Positions 22,101-31,608 of a DNA stretch of 64,000 bases are shown piece by piece. The notes beneath the pieces were generated by a model, which worked only from the letters and a program-made list of their open reading frames with translations, did not search any database and was not told where the DNA came from. The position numbers were made by a program, and so were the translations under genes. The stretch covers positions 97,603-161,602 of the forward strand of contig CACXMH010000004.1 of NCBI GenBank assembly GCA_902768715.1. The letters are read 5' to 3'. Position 1 is the first letter of the stretch; the number at the start of each line of letters is the position of its first letter. Origin of the DNA: Fibrobacter succinogenes (GTDB lineage Bacteria; Fibrobacterota; Fibrobacteria; Fibrobacterales; Fibrobacteraceae).

Positions 22101-25100
22101 ATGATCAAGGCCAGTATTTATAAACCGATTACCATGCTCATGGTCATCTTGACCGTGGTGGTTTTCGGTCTGTACACCTACACCATGATGGTCGTGGACC
22201 TGATGCCGAAATTCGAAGTTCCGGTGGTGACGGCGACCATGATTTACGCAGGTGCTAGTCCCGAAGAAATCGAGACCACCGTTATCAAGCCTGTCGAAGA
22301 ACAGGTGGAACTGGTGGACGGTATCGACTACGTGCAGTCCATCTGCCTCGAGAACTACGGCATTATCGTCGCCATGTTCAACATGGGCGTCAACGTAGAT
22401 GTAGCGGCAAACGACGTGCGTTCCAAGGTGGAACTTGCGGCGGCTGACTTCCCCGACGCCGTAGAACCCCCTATCATTTCCAAGGTGGACATCAACGGTG
22501 CAGCCATCATGGCTATTTCCTTTACGGGTCCGTTGAACTCCACGGAACTCCGCCAGATGGTGGAAGACGAAATCGAGCCCCTGTTCACCTCCGTCTCGGG
22601 TGTGGCCAGCGTGGATGTATTCGGTGGTACTACCCGCCAGATTTCTATCGAACTTGACAAGGACAAGATGAAGGACCGTGGCATCGACATTGCCACCATC
22701 ATGGGTCTGTACGGCCAGTCCAACCTGAACTACCCCGTGGGCGAAGTCATCGGCAAGCACAAGAATACATCTGTGCGTACGGCAGGCAAGTTCCAGAACC
22801 TGGACGAAATGCGCAACATGGATATTCCCACGGCCAACGGCGTTATCAAGCTCTCCGAGGTTGCAAAAGTCAAGGACACCATCGAGACCATTTCATCCAT
22901 TTCCCGTTTCAACGGCACAAGTTCTATCTCCCTGGATATCAAGAAGCGTTCCGACGCCAACGTGGTGGACGTTTCCAAGGGCGTTATCAAGCGCATGAAC
23001 GCCGTCAACAAGAGCCTTCCCGAAGGTTTCGAACTTCACCTGGTGTACGACAAGTCCGAAGCGGTGAACGAATCCATCGACAACGTGATCCAGAACGTGA
23101 TTATCGCTATCGTGCTTACCGCAGGACTCTTGCTCTTGTTCCTCGGCAAGTTCTCCACCATGTTCATTGCGGCCCTCACCATGCCGACCTCCGTGATTGG
23201 TGCCTTTACCCTGATGTACTTTGCTGGATTCGGCATCAACATGATGTCCCTGATGGCATTGTCGTCGTCGGTGGGCTTGCTGGTGACCAACGCCATCGTG
23301 GTGCTTGAAAATATCAACGTGAAACTGAACGAAGGCCTGGATCCGAAAGAGGCTGCCTACAAGGGAACCTCCGAAATCATGGTGGCCATCATGGCATCTA
23401 CGCTTACCAACGTGTGCGTGTTCGTGCCTATCGCCTTCATGAAATCCATCGCCGGTATCTTCTTCCGTACCTTCGGTCTTACCATGGTGTTTGCCACCCT
23501 GGTGTCCTTGCTCGCCACCTTTACCTTGACCCCGCTTCTGGCGGCCTATCTGTTCAAGGGCAAAAAGAAAGACGAGAACGGAAACATTATCGAAGAAAAA
23601 CCCTCCGTGGTGGGACGCATTCTCGGGCTGTTCCCCACTGCCCTCAACGGCATCCGCTTTGTATATCTGAAAACCCTGTCGTTCTGCCTTTCCATTCCGG
23701 GAGTGTTGTTCCAGGTGGTCGCCCTGATCGCTATGCTCCTTTTCGTGGGCTATATGGCCGCCAACCACATGACGGTGGAAATCATGCCTAAGCAGGACCA
23801 GGGCATGATCAGCATCAAGCTGGAAATGCCCGTGGGCACCAACGTGGAAACCACCGACAGTATCGCGAAAATTATCGAGGACCGGGTCAAGGATGTTCCC
23901 GAAATTGTCCATTACAGCGTGAACGTGGGCGGTTCCAACGGTTTTGCTACGGTGAACCAGGCTACCATGCGTATCAAGCTGTTGAAGGACTGGGAAGGCC
24001 GTACCAGGAGTACCGACCAGATCGTGGACTCCCTGCGTCCCTACCTGGCCGACATCCCCGACGCCTATATCGCCATCAAGTCCGCCTCGGCATCTGAAAT
24101 GAACAACAACAGCGCAGGCGACGTGGTGCTGGAAGTCAACGGCCTCAAGAAGGACTCCGTGATCAAGGCCTCCGAACTCATTATGGACCGGGTCAAGGAA
24201 ACCATTGCCGGCGTAGTGGACGTAAAGACCAGCTACGAGGCGGGTAAGCCCGAAATCCGTCTGGTTCCCAACAGGCAGGCCCTGGCCGACTACGGCGTGA
24301 CCCTGCAGTCCCTTGCCACCTACAACTACATCGCCGTGAGCGGTTATGAAGCGGGTCAGTACACCGAAGACGGTGAAGAATACGACGTGTATGTGCGCAT
24401 GCAGGAGAAGAACCGCAAGAGCCATGCCGACATCGAAGACCTGCCCATGAAGACCCCCAAGGGCTATGTGGCCGCCCGCGACCTGTTCTTCATCGAAGAC
24501 GGTGCAGGCCCCACCCGTATTGACCGCAAGCGCAAGATGACCCGCGTGGACGTTTCCATGAACCTGTTGCCTGGCCACACCACCGGTGAGGTCATGGGCA
24601 ACCTGAACAAGCTTACCGCCAGCATGAAGGGCGAACTTCCCGAAGGTATTTCCTTCAGCTTCGGTGCCCAGGCCGACATGCAGGAAGACATGGTGAACGA
24701 ATTCAAGACCGCCATCATCATGGCCATCTTGCTCACCTACATCTTGCTGATTGCCCTGCTGGAAAGTTTTGCACAGCCCTTTATCATCATGACCACCATT
24801 CCTATGGGCGCCATCGGCGTGTTCCTCGCCCTGATATTCACCGGCAAGGCTCTTTCCATGATCGCCCTCATGGCTATCGTGATGCTTATTGGTGTGGTGG
24901 TGAACAACGCCATTCTATTGCTTGACGAAGCCAACAGGCTACTCCGAAGCGGTTCTATGGGAAGGCGCTCCGCCATTATGACGGCGGGCAAGACCAAGTT
25001 CCAACCCATTGCCCTGGCTACCTTCGCCTCTGTGGTGGCCCAGATGCCGCTGGCCCTGGCCTTGGGCGGTAACGTGGCCGCCATGACCCAGCCCATGGGT

Positions 25101-25247
25101 ATCGCTGCCGTGGGTGGCCTGATCGTGTCTGCCATCCTTACCATGTACCTGGTGCCTACCTTCTTCTGGCTACCCAACGCCCTGTTCCACAAGGCGAAGA
25201 AAAAAGCCAGCAACCTGAAGGGCAAATTCAACAAGGCCAAGGCATAG
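22101..25247 (+). CDS. RND-superfamily inner-membrane efflux transporter
   Basis: This proton-driven multidrug-type pump (AcrB/HAE1-like, 1048 residues) has twelve transmembrane segments in two repeats, each with a large periplasmic porter loop. It starts MIKASIYKPITMLMVILTVVVFGLY. Transmembrane helix 4 carries the relay pattern LMALSSSVGLLVTNAIVVLENI, with a serine/threonine where AcrB has the first of two adjacent Asp residues. The second half ends with LIGVVVNNAILLLDEANRL and MTQPMGIAAVGGLIVSAILTMYLVPTFF. An Ala/Lys-rich tail follows. It is the last gene of the efflux operon and is followed by a dispersed repeat and a strong terminator. Confidence 0.93.
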   Translation: MIKASIYKPITMLMVILTVVVFGLYTYTMMVVDLMPKFEVPVVTATMIYAGASPEEIETTVIKPVEEQVELVDGIDYVQSICLENYGIIVAMFNMGVNVDVAANDVRSKVELAAADFPDAVEPPIISKVDINGAAIMAISFTGPLNSTELRQMVEDEIEPLFTSVSGVASVDVFGGTTRQISIELDKDKMKDRGIDIATIMGLYGQSNLNYPVGEVIGKHKNTSVRTAGKFQNLDEMRNMDIPTANGVIKLSEVAKVKDTIETISSISRFNGTSSISLDIKKRSDANVVDVSKGVIKRMNAVNKSLPEGFELHLVYDKSEAVNESIDNVIQNVIIAIVLTAGLLLLFLGKFSTMFIAALTMPTSVIGAFTLMYFAGFGINMMSLMALSSSVGLLVTNAIVVLENINVKLNEGLDPKEAAYKGTSEIMVAIMASTLTNVCVFVPIAFMKSIAGIFFRTFGLTMVFATLVSLLATFTLTPLLAAYLFKGKKKDENGNIIEEKPSVVGRILGLFPTALNGIRFVYLKTLSFCLSIPGVLFQVVALIAMLLFVGYMAANHMTVEIMPKQDQGMISIKLEMPVGTNVETTDSIAKIIEDRVKDVPEIVHYSVNVGGSNGFATVNQATMRIKLLKDWEGRTRSTDQIVDSLRPYLADIPDAYIAIKSASASEMNNNSAGDVVLEVNGLKKDSVIKASELIMDRVKETIAGVVDVKTSYEAGKPEIRLVPNRQALADYGVTLQSLATYNYIAVSGYEAGQYTEDGEEYDVYVRMQEKNRKSHADIEDLPMKTPKGYVAARDLFFIEDGAGPTRIDRKRKMTRVDVSMNLLPGHTTGEVMGNLNKLTASMKGELPEGISFSFGAQADMQEDMVNEFKTAIIMAILLTYILLIALLESFAQPFIIMTTIPMGAIGVFLALIFTGKALSMIALMAIVMLIGVVVNNAILLLDEANRLLRSGSMGRRSAIMTAGKTKFQPIALATFASVVAQMPLALALGGNVAAMTQPMGIAAVGGLIVSAILTMYLVPTFFWLPNALFHKAKKKASNLKGKFNKAKA

Positions 25248-25257
25248 CGTTCCCTAC

Positions 25258-25290
25258 GTCATCCTGACGTCACGAAGGGGCGGAAGGATC
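25258..25290. repeat. Dispersed 33-bp repeat, GTCATCCTGA...GAAGGATC type
   Basis: GTCATCCTGA, 15 nt, GAAGGATC. It is the same family, in opposite orientation, as 11967-12000. It lies between the RND pump stop codon and the operon terminator. Confidence 0.6.
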
Positions 25291-25311
25291 CAGGCCCAAA
25301 TTCTTTTCTCT

Positions 25312-25347
25312 AAAACACTGGTTTTTCAAAACCAGTGTTTTGTATTT
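25312..25347 (+). terminator. Terminator of the RND efflux operon
   Basis: A 14-bp perfect stem, AAAACACTGGTTTT with its complement, has a 2-nt loop (25312-25341) and is followed by GTATTTT. The stem is self-flanked by A and T runs, so it could act in both directions. Confidence 0.9.
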
Positions 25348-25355
25348 TCCGCACC

Positions 25356-26582
25356 ATGAATTTTAATAACGCTTGGTGCAAAACACATCTGACCACTCCC
25401 CTACCCACTCCGGCGGGCAAAAGCCCTGCCGCCCTGTACCTGGGCATGGCGAATATCCACGACGAAATGCTGTTGGAACGCATCCGCTTTATGCACGACG
25501 GACCCGTTGTCCCCTGCCCCATGACCGAAGCCGAAATACTCCGGACCATACGGGCGAACTTTGCAAACGAAGCGGAGGCCCTGCAAGAAAGCAAGGCCAA
25601 CTCCTGGGAATCAGAGCCGGTCATCAACCTGGTGGATTCACTGCTAGACAAGGCCCTGGAGCAAAATGCCAGCGACATCCACCTGGAACCCACCGAAAAG
25701 GAACTGAAGGTGCGCTTCCGCATCGACGGACTTTTGCAATTCCACAGAAGCCTGCCCCCATGGTTAAAGGACCCGGTACTTGTGCGGCTGAAGCTCCTTG
25801 CCCAGGTAGATATTACAGACAAGCGAATTCCCCATGACGGAAGTTTCAAGTTCCAGGGCGTCTCGGGAACGGTGCGGGTGCGGCTCAGCACCCTGCCGGT
25901 GCAGCACGGCGAGACCTGCGTACTGCGGCTTTTACCCGCCAAGGACGAAGGCGGCACCCTCGGCGACCTGGAATTCAGCCCGAAAATCCTTGCAGAACTC
26001 CGGCGCATCTTCGCCATGCCCCAGGGACTGTTCCTGATAACAGGCCCCACCGGCAGCGGCAAGACTACCACGCTGTACGCGGGCCTACGGGAAATCATCC
26101 AGAAAAAGATAAACGTCACCACCATCGAAGACCCGGTGGAATACAGTCTCAATGGCGCAAACCAGGTGCAGGTCAACGAAAAATGCGGGTTCAGCTTCGC
26201 TGCAGCGCTCCGCTCCATACTCCGGCAGGACCCGGACGTGATTCTGGTAGGCGAAATTCGGGACGAAGAGACTGCCCACATTGCGCTCCGCGCCGCAGAA
26301 ACTGGCCACCTAGTGCTTTCAACGTTACACACCAACAGCGCAAAGGGCGCCTTTGCGCGACTCCAGGACCTGGGAATATCCCAAGCTTCACTACAAGATT
26401 CCCTGCTGGGCGTAATGGCCCAGAGGCTTTTGCGGAAAAAGACCGGCGGCCGCGTCGCCGCACTGGAACTGCTAAAGCCCGACAGCTCCTACGCCGACGG
26501 AACGCTGCAGGAATATGCCGACCGGCTTGTCCAAAACGGCCTTGTGGAAAAAGAGGAACTACTCCGGGTTCTCGGGAACTGA
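25356..26582 (+). CDS. Short GspE/PilB-type secretion ATPase lacking the zinc motif
   Basis: This is a 408-residue AAA-type ATPase of the type II secretion/type IV pilus assembly family. The N-terminal ATPase subdomain has NASDIHLEPTEKELKVRFRIDG. The motor has Walker A (ITGPTGSGKTTTLYA), an Asp box (TTIEDPVEY), Walker B (DVILVGEIRDEETA) and a His box (LSTLHTN). The tetracysteine zinc segment normally after QRL is absent: the chain goes QRLLRKKTGGRVAALELL, more like the end of a PilT retraction ATPase. The usual GspE/PilB N-terminal domain is also short. No other secretion or pilus gene is nearby. The ATG at 25356 has TATTTT 7 nt upstream; an upstream in-frame ATG lies in the terminator. The last 24 bp overlap the convergent mtgA. 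Confidence 0.85.
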   Translation: MNFNNAWCKTHLTTPLPTPAGKSPAALYLGMANIHDEMLLERIRFMHDGPVVPCPMTEAEILRTIRANFANEAEALQESKANSWESEPVINLVDSLLDKALEQNASDIHLEPTEKELKVRFRIDGLLQFHRSLPPWLKDPVLVRLKLLAQVDITDKRIPHDGSFKFQGVSGTVRVRLSTLPVQHGETCVLRLLPAKDEGGTLGDLEFSPKILAELRRIFAMPQGLFLITGPTGSGKTTTLYAGLREIIQKKINVTTIEDPVEYSLNGANQVQVNEKCGFSFAAALRSILRQDPDVILVGEIRDEETAHIALRAAETGHLVLSTLHTNSAKGAFARLQDLGISQASLQDSLLGVMAQRLLRKKTGGRVAALELLKPDSSYADGTLQEYADRLVQNGLVEKEELLRVLGN

Positions 26583-27473
26583 AGGCTCCGCAGGTGCAGA
26601 CGCAGCAGGCGCGACGGGAGCAGCCACAGGTTCTGCAGGAGGTGGAGCCATCAACTGCCTTAAGGAATCCACCAGCAGGCTGTCCTTCTTGGGGAACATG
26701 TTCTGGTAGATGACCGCCCGGCGCTTGGCCATGAACTGGCTTTCCCGCATGTTGGGATGGTGCTTGCCGGGGCTTGCCAACATGGCCGCCAGGTTGATGG
26801 CCTGATCTACACTGAGCTTGCTGCAACTCTTCTTGTAATAGGTGGAGCAAGCCGCCTGGCATCCGAAAATATCCTTGCCCCACTGGGCGTAGTTCAGGTA
26901 CAGTTCCAGAATGCGATCCTTCCCCAGCTCATGTTCCATCAAAAGCGCATAGGCCAGCTCCTTGAACTTCCGCTCCCAGGAGCGTTCCCCGCTAAGGAAC
27001 AGATTCTTTGCCAACTGTTGCGTAATGGTAGAACCACCAAACTTGGTCTTGCCGGACATCTTGTTTGCGTTCAGCGCCTCGGCGATGGCGTTCACGTCAA
27101 AGCCCGGGTGGAAATAGAAACCGGCGTCTTCGCTGGCAATCACCGCTTTCTGCAAATAAGGGCTGATTGAATCCAAAGGCACATAGGTATGCTTGATTTC
27201 TACCGCCGGATTGGAATCCACCAGGGCCTGCATGTAGCGGCTCATCTCGGGCTGGGTATCTTTCAGGGACTGAACGCCGTCGTATAAGTTATAGCCGTAA
27301 ACAAAAGCCTTGTACAGGGCCACAGAGGCCACAATGCTGAACACCGCCGAATAGATGATGAGAATCAGGAGGACGCACCTCAACAAGAAGTTGAAGAATC
27401 CGTAAATTCCTTTGAAAACCTTGAAAGCCAGGTTGCCCCTGATTTTCTCGATGATGTCCTTAATTTTTTTCAT
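26559..27473 (-). CDS. mtgA: Monofunctional peptidoglycan glycosyltransferase MtgA
   Basis: This GT51 enzyme polymerises lipid II into glycan strands at the inner membrane. One transmembrane anchor (about residues 30-58) precedes the GT51 domain. The motifs are AVIASEDAGFYFHPGFD (catalytic Glu), KFGGSTITQQLAKNLFL, RKFKELAYALLMEHELGKDRILELYLNYAQWG and YYKKSCSKLSVDQAINLAAML. A proline/alanine-rich tail of about 30 residues ends the protein, and there is no transpeptidase domain. It is convergent with the GspE-like gene and overlaps its end by 24 bp. Confidence 0.92.
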   Translation of the reverse strand: MKKIKDIIEKIRGNLAFKVFKGIYGFFNFLLRCVLLILIIYSAVFSIVASVALYKAFVYGYNLYDGVQSLKDTQPEMSRYMQALVDSNPAVEIKHTYVPLDSISPYLQKAVIASEDAGFYFHPGFDVNAIAEALNANKMSGKTKFGGSTITQQLAKNLFLSGERSWERKFKELAYALLMEHELGKDRILELYLNYAQWGKDIFGCQAACSTYYKKSCSKLSVDQAINLAAMLASPGKHHPNMRESQFMAKRRAVIYQNMFPKKDSLLVDSLRQLMAPPPAEPVAAPVAPAASAPAEPSVPENPE

Positions 27474-27502
27474 AAATCAACCGCACCAATATATAGCATT
27501 TG

Positions 27503-28618
27503 TCAGTGCTTCCCGCCGAACCAGTCGTTCACGTCTTCGCCTTCCTTTATAGAAGAATCCAGGTGTTCCATACCCTCACCAAGCACGATAGTGCGGATTC
27601 CTGCATTGCCGAACACTTCTTGCAGGTACTTGGTAGCCTCGCGACCGGCGTTATCCTTGTCCATACACAACACCACGTTCTTGTTCTTGAACAGGGGCAG
27701 CCATTCTACCTTGAAACTGCGCACGCCGGGAATCCCAACCGCATCAATTTTCTGATTCAAAAAGGTAAGTGTATCAACAACACCCTCGCAAAGGTAAACC
27801 CAGCCCGGTTTCTCGTCCAGAACAGACATATTGTACGGGTAAGGCACCGTGCCCCGCAGGTTCATCTCTTTGGGGACTACAGAACTGTCCAATGCGCGAG
27901 ACTGAAAATAAAAGGCTCTGCGCTGCGTGTCTAAGTAAGGGAAAATAAGCGGGTGTTTGTAAAACTTCAGATTACCCTTTTCGTTGAACAGGCCTACGTA
28001 CTGCAAGACATCCATGCTATAGGTGTCTTTGAGGGCATTGTTCAGCTGGCCATAGTCCTTGATGGTCCTAAGAAGCATCTTGTCCCACACGGGCTTGAAA
28101 ATACGTCGCCCCATAAGCCAGGCAGCGGCCTGGGTTCCATCTACCGGCGAAAGCATCTTCAAAAAATTCAGGATAATCTTTTTGCGTTCGTCTTCACTGA
28201 CCAACTCCTCTGCCGGTGCCGATTCCGGCATGGGCATGGGTTCAGTAGCGTAGAGCTCCAGAGGCTCTTGCTCTGGCACTTGGTTTTTCGATGCAGTATT
28301 TTTTCCTACCGAATAGGCCCTGTCAACAGGAGCCAAGAACGGGAATGTTTCCCGAAGGTAATTCAACGCCTCAACAAAGGAGCAGTTCTTGTATTTTTGC
28401 ACTAGGGAAATCACGTCCCCACGAATGTCGTCGCAGACCCAGCAGCGGAACGAGCCCCTTTCTTCGGATATGGAAACCGACGGAGTCCTGTCGCCATGGG
28501 CATGACGGCGCGGGAAGGCACAGCGGCACTTGCCCCGGACAACATCAATACCCAGAGATCGGGCCACAGCCGTAATGGACAAGGAAGCCTTGAACTGTTT
28601 TAGTTCTTCGTCGGTCAT
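27503..28618 (-). CDS. DnaG-like primase/TOPRIM protein without helicase-binding domain
   Basis: The N-terminus holds a CHC2-type zinc finger: KCRCAFPRRHAHGDRTPS, then RCWVCDDIRGDVISLV (about residues 30-75). After a linker comes a primase-like core with FPYLDTQRRAFYFQSRAL. A TOPRIM fold has the catalytic Glu in YLCEGVVDTLTFL and the DxD pair in VVLCMDKDNAGREA. The 371-residue protein ends soon after TOPRIM, so the DnaB-binding domain of a housekeeping DnaG is missing. It could be an accessory or phage/plasmid-derived primase, or a TOPRIM nuclease. The chromosomal dnaG is presumably elsewhere. TATAAT lies 9 nt before the ATG, with no SD. Confidence 0.75.
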   Translation of the reverse strand: MTDEELKQFKASLSITAVARSLGIDVVRGKCRCAFPRRHAHGDRTPSVSISEERGSFRCWVCDDIRGDVISLVQKYKNCSFVEALNYLRETFPFLAPVDRAYSVGKNTASKNQVPEQEPLELYATEPMPMPESAPAEELVSEDERKKIILNFLKMLSPVDGTQAAAWLMGRRIFKPVWDKMLLRTIKDYGQLNNALKDTYSMDVLQYVGLFNEKGNLKFYKHPLIFPYLDTQRRAFYFQSRALDSSVVPKEMNLRGTVPYPYNMSVLDEKPGWVYLCEGVVDTLTFLNQKIDAVGIPGVRSFKVEWLPLFKNKNVVLCMDKDNAGREATKYLQEVFGNAGIRTIVLGEGMEHLDSSIKEGEDVNDWFGGKH

Positions 28619-28690
28619 TTAAAGGGAATTATAGTAATTGGGGGAAAAGAATTGTCAATGATTATCTTGATAAAGGGAACGCGATAGTTA

Positions 28691-29449
28691 TTAAAGCACT
28701 AGCGGCACAGGCTTGTCGGCGGTAACCGTCTTCGGAGTCACCTTGCAGTCCACCACGAAGATTTCTACACCTGCGTCACGAGCGTCCCGCAGGGCTCCCG
28801 CGAACTCCGGATGGATTTTTTCATCGGGTCCAAAGCGGTGGCAACCCTTCATCTGGACCAGAAACAGCACACCGCATTCGTAGGGCGTCTTGTCGTCTGC
28901 TGCGGTTCGGGTAGCAAGAATCCGCGCAAGCTCCCGCAGGTGCTTGACGCCACGCTCCGTCGGAGCGTCAGGGAAAGAGGCAGAACCGTCATATTCCAGG
29001 GTCACGCCCTTCACTTCCAGGAACATCTTGTGGAGCCGCGATTTCTGCGCCCTGGTCTTCCCCGCTCCCCGATACTCGATGTAAAAGTCGAAGCGGGAAT
29101 TCCCGAAGGTGTATTCCGGCTTTAGGAAGGTAATCTCCGGAAAACGCTCCCGGTTGGAACGAATCCATTCGGCGGCCACCTTGTTAGGGGCCTGGCTGTC
29201 CATGTTCACCAGGATTTTCCCGCGAGGAGTGACCTTTTCCACCGTCACCAGGTCGAAGGGCGTCTTGCGTTCCGGATTTTTTGATTTTTCCAGAAAGACC
29301 TTTACGCCTGGCTGCAACAGTTCACGGCAGCGCCCCGTGTTCTTCACGTGGACTACCGTCTTTACGCTGCCTATTTTCACGTGGGCGATAAAGCGGTTCG
29401 GTCGCTCCAAGAACTCGCCCTGGACAATTTCACCATATTTCATCGGCAT
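28691..29449 (-). CDS. sfsA: SfsA-family DNA/RNA nuclease-like protein
   Basis: SfsA proteins were named for sugar fermentation stimulation in E. coli and have an N-terminal OB-like domain plus a PD-(D/E)XK-like nuclease core. Family motifs are HVKNTGRCRELLQPGV (about residue 35), NSRFDFYIEY, FLEVKGVTLE, FPDAPTERGVKHLREL and the C-terminal VDCKVTPKT. The length of 252 residues is usual. Its exact biological role is uncertain. It is divergent from putP across about 80 bp. Confidence 0.92.
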   Translation of the reverse strand: MPMKYGEIVQGEFLERPNRFIAHVKIGSVKTVVHVKNTGRCRELLQPGVKVFLEKSKNPERKTPFDLVTVEKVTPRGKILVNMDSQAPNKVAAEWIRSNRERFPEITFLKPEYTFGNSRFDFYIEYRGAGKTRAQKSRLHKMFLEVKGVTLEYDGSASFPDAPTERGVKHLRELARILATRTAADDKTPYECGVLFLVQMKGCHRFGPDEKIHPEFAGALRDARDAGVEIFVVDCKVTPKTVTADKPVPLVL

Positions 29450-29531
29450 TTTTCCAATTTGACCAGAATATAAATAAAGAATCCGCCGAAAATTTTTAAT
29501 TTTGAAGAAAACAAAAGGAGTACGACTTCAA

Positions 29532-31073
29532 ATGGTCATTACCGTTTTTATCCTGTACCTGTTGATGATGCTCGGCATCGGTTTTTACTTTTCCAAGAAG
29601 GCCAACAGCCTGAACGCCTACTACCTGGGCAACCGTGGAATGAACAAGTGGGTGGTGGCCATGTCCGCCCAGGCCTCCGACATGAGCGGCTGGCTCCTGA
29701 TGGGGCTTCCCGGAGCTGTTTTCGTGAGCGGGTTCTCCGAAGCCTGGATTGGTATCGGCCTTGTCATCGGCACCTATTTTAACTGGAAAATCGTAGGCAA
29801 GCGCCTCCGCAAGTACAGCCACTTCTGCGGCGACTCCATCACCCTTCCCGACTTTTTCTCCAACCGTTTCCGCGACAACAAGGGCATCATCCGCGTGATT
29901 GCCTCCATATTCATTCTCACCTTCTTCCTGTTCTATACGGTATCGGGCTTTGTGGCTAGCGCAAAACTGTTCGGCACTATCTTCGGCATGAACTACACCA
30001 CGGGCCTGATTCTTGGAGCCGTGGTGGTGGTGAGCTACACCTTCATGGGCGGCTTCTTTGCCGTGTGCTGGACAGACTTTATCCAGGCCATGATGATGCT
30101 TGTGGCCGTGGTCGCCATTCCCCTGATTATCATGAGTGGCTCTGGCGGATTTGCCTCTACCATGGACGCCGTCAATGCCCAGAACCCCTACCTGATGAGC
30201 CTATTCACCAACGCCACCACCGGCAAGTCCATCGGCCTTATCGCCCTGATTTCTAGCCTGGCCTGGGGCCTTGGCTACTTTGGCATGCCCCATATTCTGG
30301 TTCGTTTCATGAGCATCAAGGAAGCCGAAGAAATCAAGCATTCCCGCCGTATTGCCATGACCTGGGTCACCATCTGCCTGGGCGCCGTCATCATGATTGC
30401 CCTCCTTGGCCGCTACTATGTAGAAGCCCACGGCATCAAGGTGGACGACCCCGAACGCATTTTCATGATCCTCTGCCAGGTTCTCTGCCACCCGGCCATT
30501 GCCGCCATCTTGATGGCCGCCATCCTTGCCGCCATCATGAGTACCGCCGACTCCCAGCTGCTTGTTTCCGCTTCTGCCTTCAGTAACGACCTTTACAAGC
30601 ACCTGTTCCGCAAGAATGCGAGCAACAAAGAAGTCATGTGGGTCAGCCGTGGCGTGGTGGTGGCTATCACCATTATCGCCGTCATCGTGGCCATGCAGGG
30701 CGCCCCCAGCGCCGACGGAGCGAAGCACGGCAAGAGCTTCCTGGACGTGGTCATGAGCCTGGTGAGCTTCGCCTGGGGCGGTTTCGGTGCCACCTTCGGC
30801 CCCATCATGCTCCTTGCCCTCTTCTGGAAACGTACCACCCTCCCCGCCGCCATCGCCGGCATGTTGGTGGGCGGCATCACCACCTTCGTGTGGAAGTTCT
30901 ACCTTTCCAGCTTCCCTGCCGAAATTTTCCAGATTTACGAACTAGTACCAGGATTTGTGCTCAGCTTCGTGACAATCGTAGTGGTAAGCCTTCTCACTAA
31001 GGCTCCCTCCAAGGAAATTCAAGACGAGTTTGACCAGGTGGAGCACACCCGCCTTTCAACACTTAAGCTTTAA
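29532..31073 (+). CDS. putP: Sodium/proline symporter PutP
   Basis: This Na+-coupled proline transporter belongs to the SSS family, with about 13 transmembrane helices in 513 residues. Characteristic segments are SAQASDMSGWLLMGLPGAVF, TLPDFFSNRF, SYTFMGGFFAVCWTDFIQ, LAWGLGYFGMPHILVRFMS and ILAAIMSTADSQLLVSASAFSND. These strongly resemble PutP rather than other SSS members. I choose the ATG at 29532 because AAAGGAG lies 11 nt upstream; an in-frame TTG ten codons earlier is less likely. The fabZ-like gene follows after 12 bp. Confidence 0.92.
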   Translation: MVITVFILYLLMMLGIGFYFSKKANSLNAYYLGNRGMNKWVVAMSAQASDMSGWLLMGLPGAVFVSGFSEAWIGIGLVIGTYFNWKIVGKRLRKYSHFCGDSITLPDFFSNRFRDNKGIIRVIASIFILTFFLFYTVSGFVASAKLFGTIFGMNYTTGLILGAVVVVSYTFMGGFFAVCWTDFIQAMMMLVAVVAIPLIIMSGSGGFASTMDAVNAQNPYLMSLFTNATTGKSIGLIALISSLAWGLGYFGMPHILVRFMSIKEAEEIKHSRRIAMTWVTICLGAVIMIALLGRYYVEAHGIKVDDPERIFMILCQVLCHPAIAAILMAAILAAIMSTADSQLLVSASAFSNDLYKHLFRKNASNKEVMWVSRGVVVAITIIAVIVAMQGAPSADGAKHGKSFLDVVMSLVSFAWGGFGATFGPIMLLALFWKRTTLPAAIAGMLVGGITTFVWKFYLSSFPAEIFQIYELVPGFVLSFVTIVVVSLLTKAPSKEIQDEFDQVEHTRLSTLKL

Positions 31074-31085
31074 AAAAGGAAAAAA

Positions 31086-31577
31086 ATGTCCCTACTAGAA
31101 TCATTACCCAAGTCCAACAAAGACGGAATCCTCTACGAGGCCGACACAGTCCACAACATCTTGCCGCAGAAGGCGCCCTTCGCCTTCGTTGACGAAATCC
31201 TCAGCCTCGACGCCGAGAACATGGAAATCGTGGGCAAGTGGCACCTGACCGGCGAAGAAGGATTCCTGAAGGGGCATTTCCCCGGAAACCCCGTGCTCCC
31301 CGGCGTCATCCAGATTGAATCCATGGCCCAGGCGGCAACGCTTTTGACCATGATCGGCCGCGAAGCGGAAACCACGGGCAAGCGTCCCGCCTTTATGGGC
31401 GTAGAAAACTGCCGTTTCCGCGCACCGGTAATCCCCCCTGCCGAAATCGTCCTGAAGGCCAAGCTGGTCATGGCCCGCCACGGCATTTTCAAGTACAGCG
31501 GCGAGCTCTACACCGTCGATGCCGAAGGAAAGGAAACCCTCTGCACCAAGGCGGATTTCAGCGCCGCCATGGTCTAG
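31086..31577 (+). CDS. fabZ: 3-hydroxyacyl-ACP dehydratase, FabZ type
   Basis: FabZ dehydrates 3-hydroxyacyl-ACP in fatty acid elongation. The hot-dog fold protein (163 residues) has the catalytic His in LKGHFPGNPVLPGVIQIESMAQ, with the active-site Glu in IES. The first family motif reads ILPQKAPFAFVDEI, with Gln where PHR-PF is usual. KADFSAAMV is at the C-terminus. AAGGA precedes the ATG. The gene follows putP by 12 bp without other lipid genes, so it could be an accessory FabZ paralogue rather than the only dehydratase. Confidence 0.87.
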   Translation: MSLLESLPKSNKDGILYEADTVHNILPQKAPFAFVDEILSLDAENMEIVGKWHLTGEEGFLKGHFPGNPVLPGVIQIESMAQAATLLTMIGREAETTGKRPAFMGVENCRFRAPVIPPAEIVLKAKLVMARHGIFKYSGELYTVDAEGKETLCTKADFSAAMV

Positions 31578-31608
31578 CAGGACTTTCCAAAAAATCTCAA
31601 AAAGATTC

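Noticed and set aside
22893..24578. 561-codon open frame antisense to the RND pump
   Set aside because: His/Gly/Val-rich shadow of a GC-rich coding region; no motifs, no start signals.
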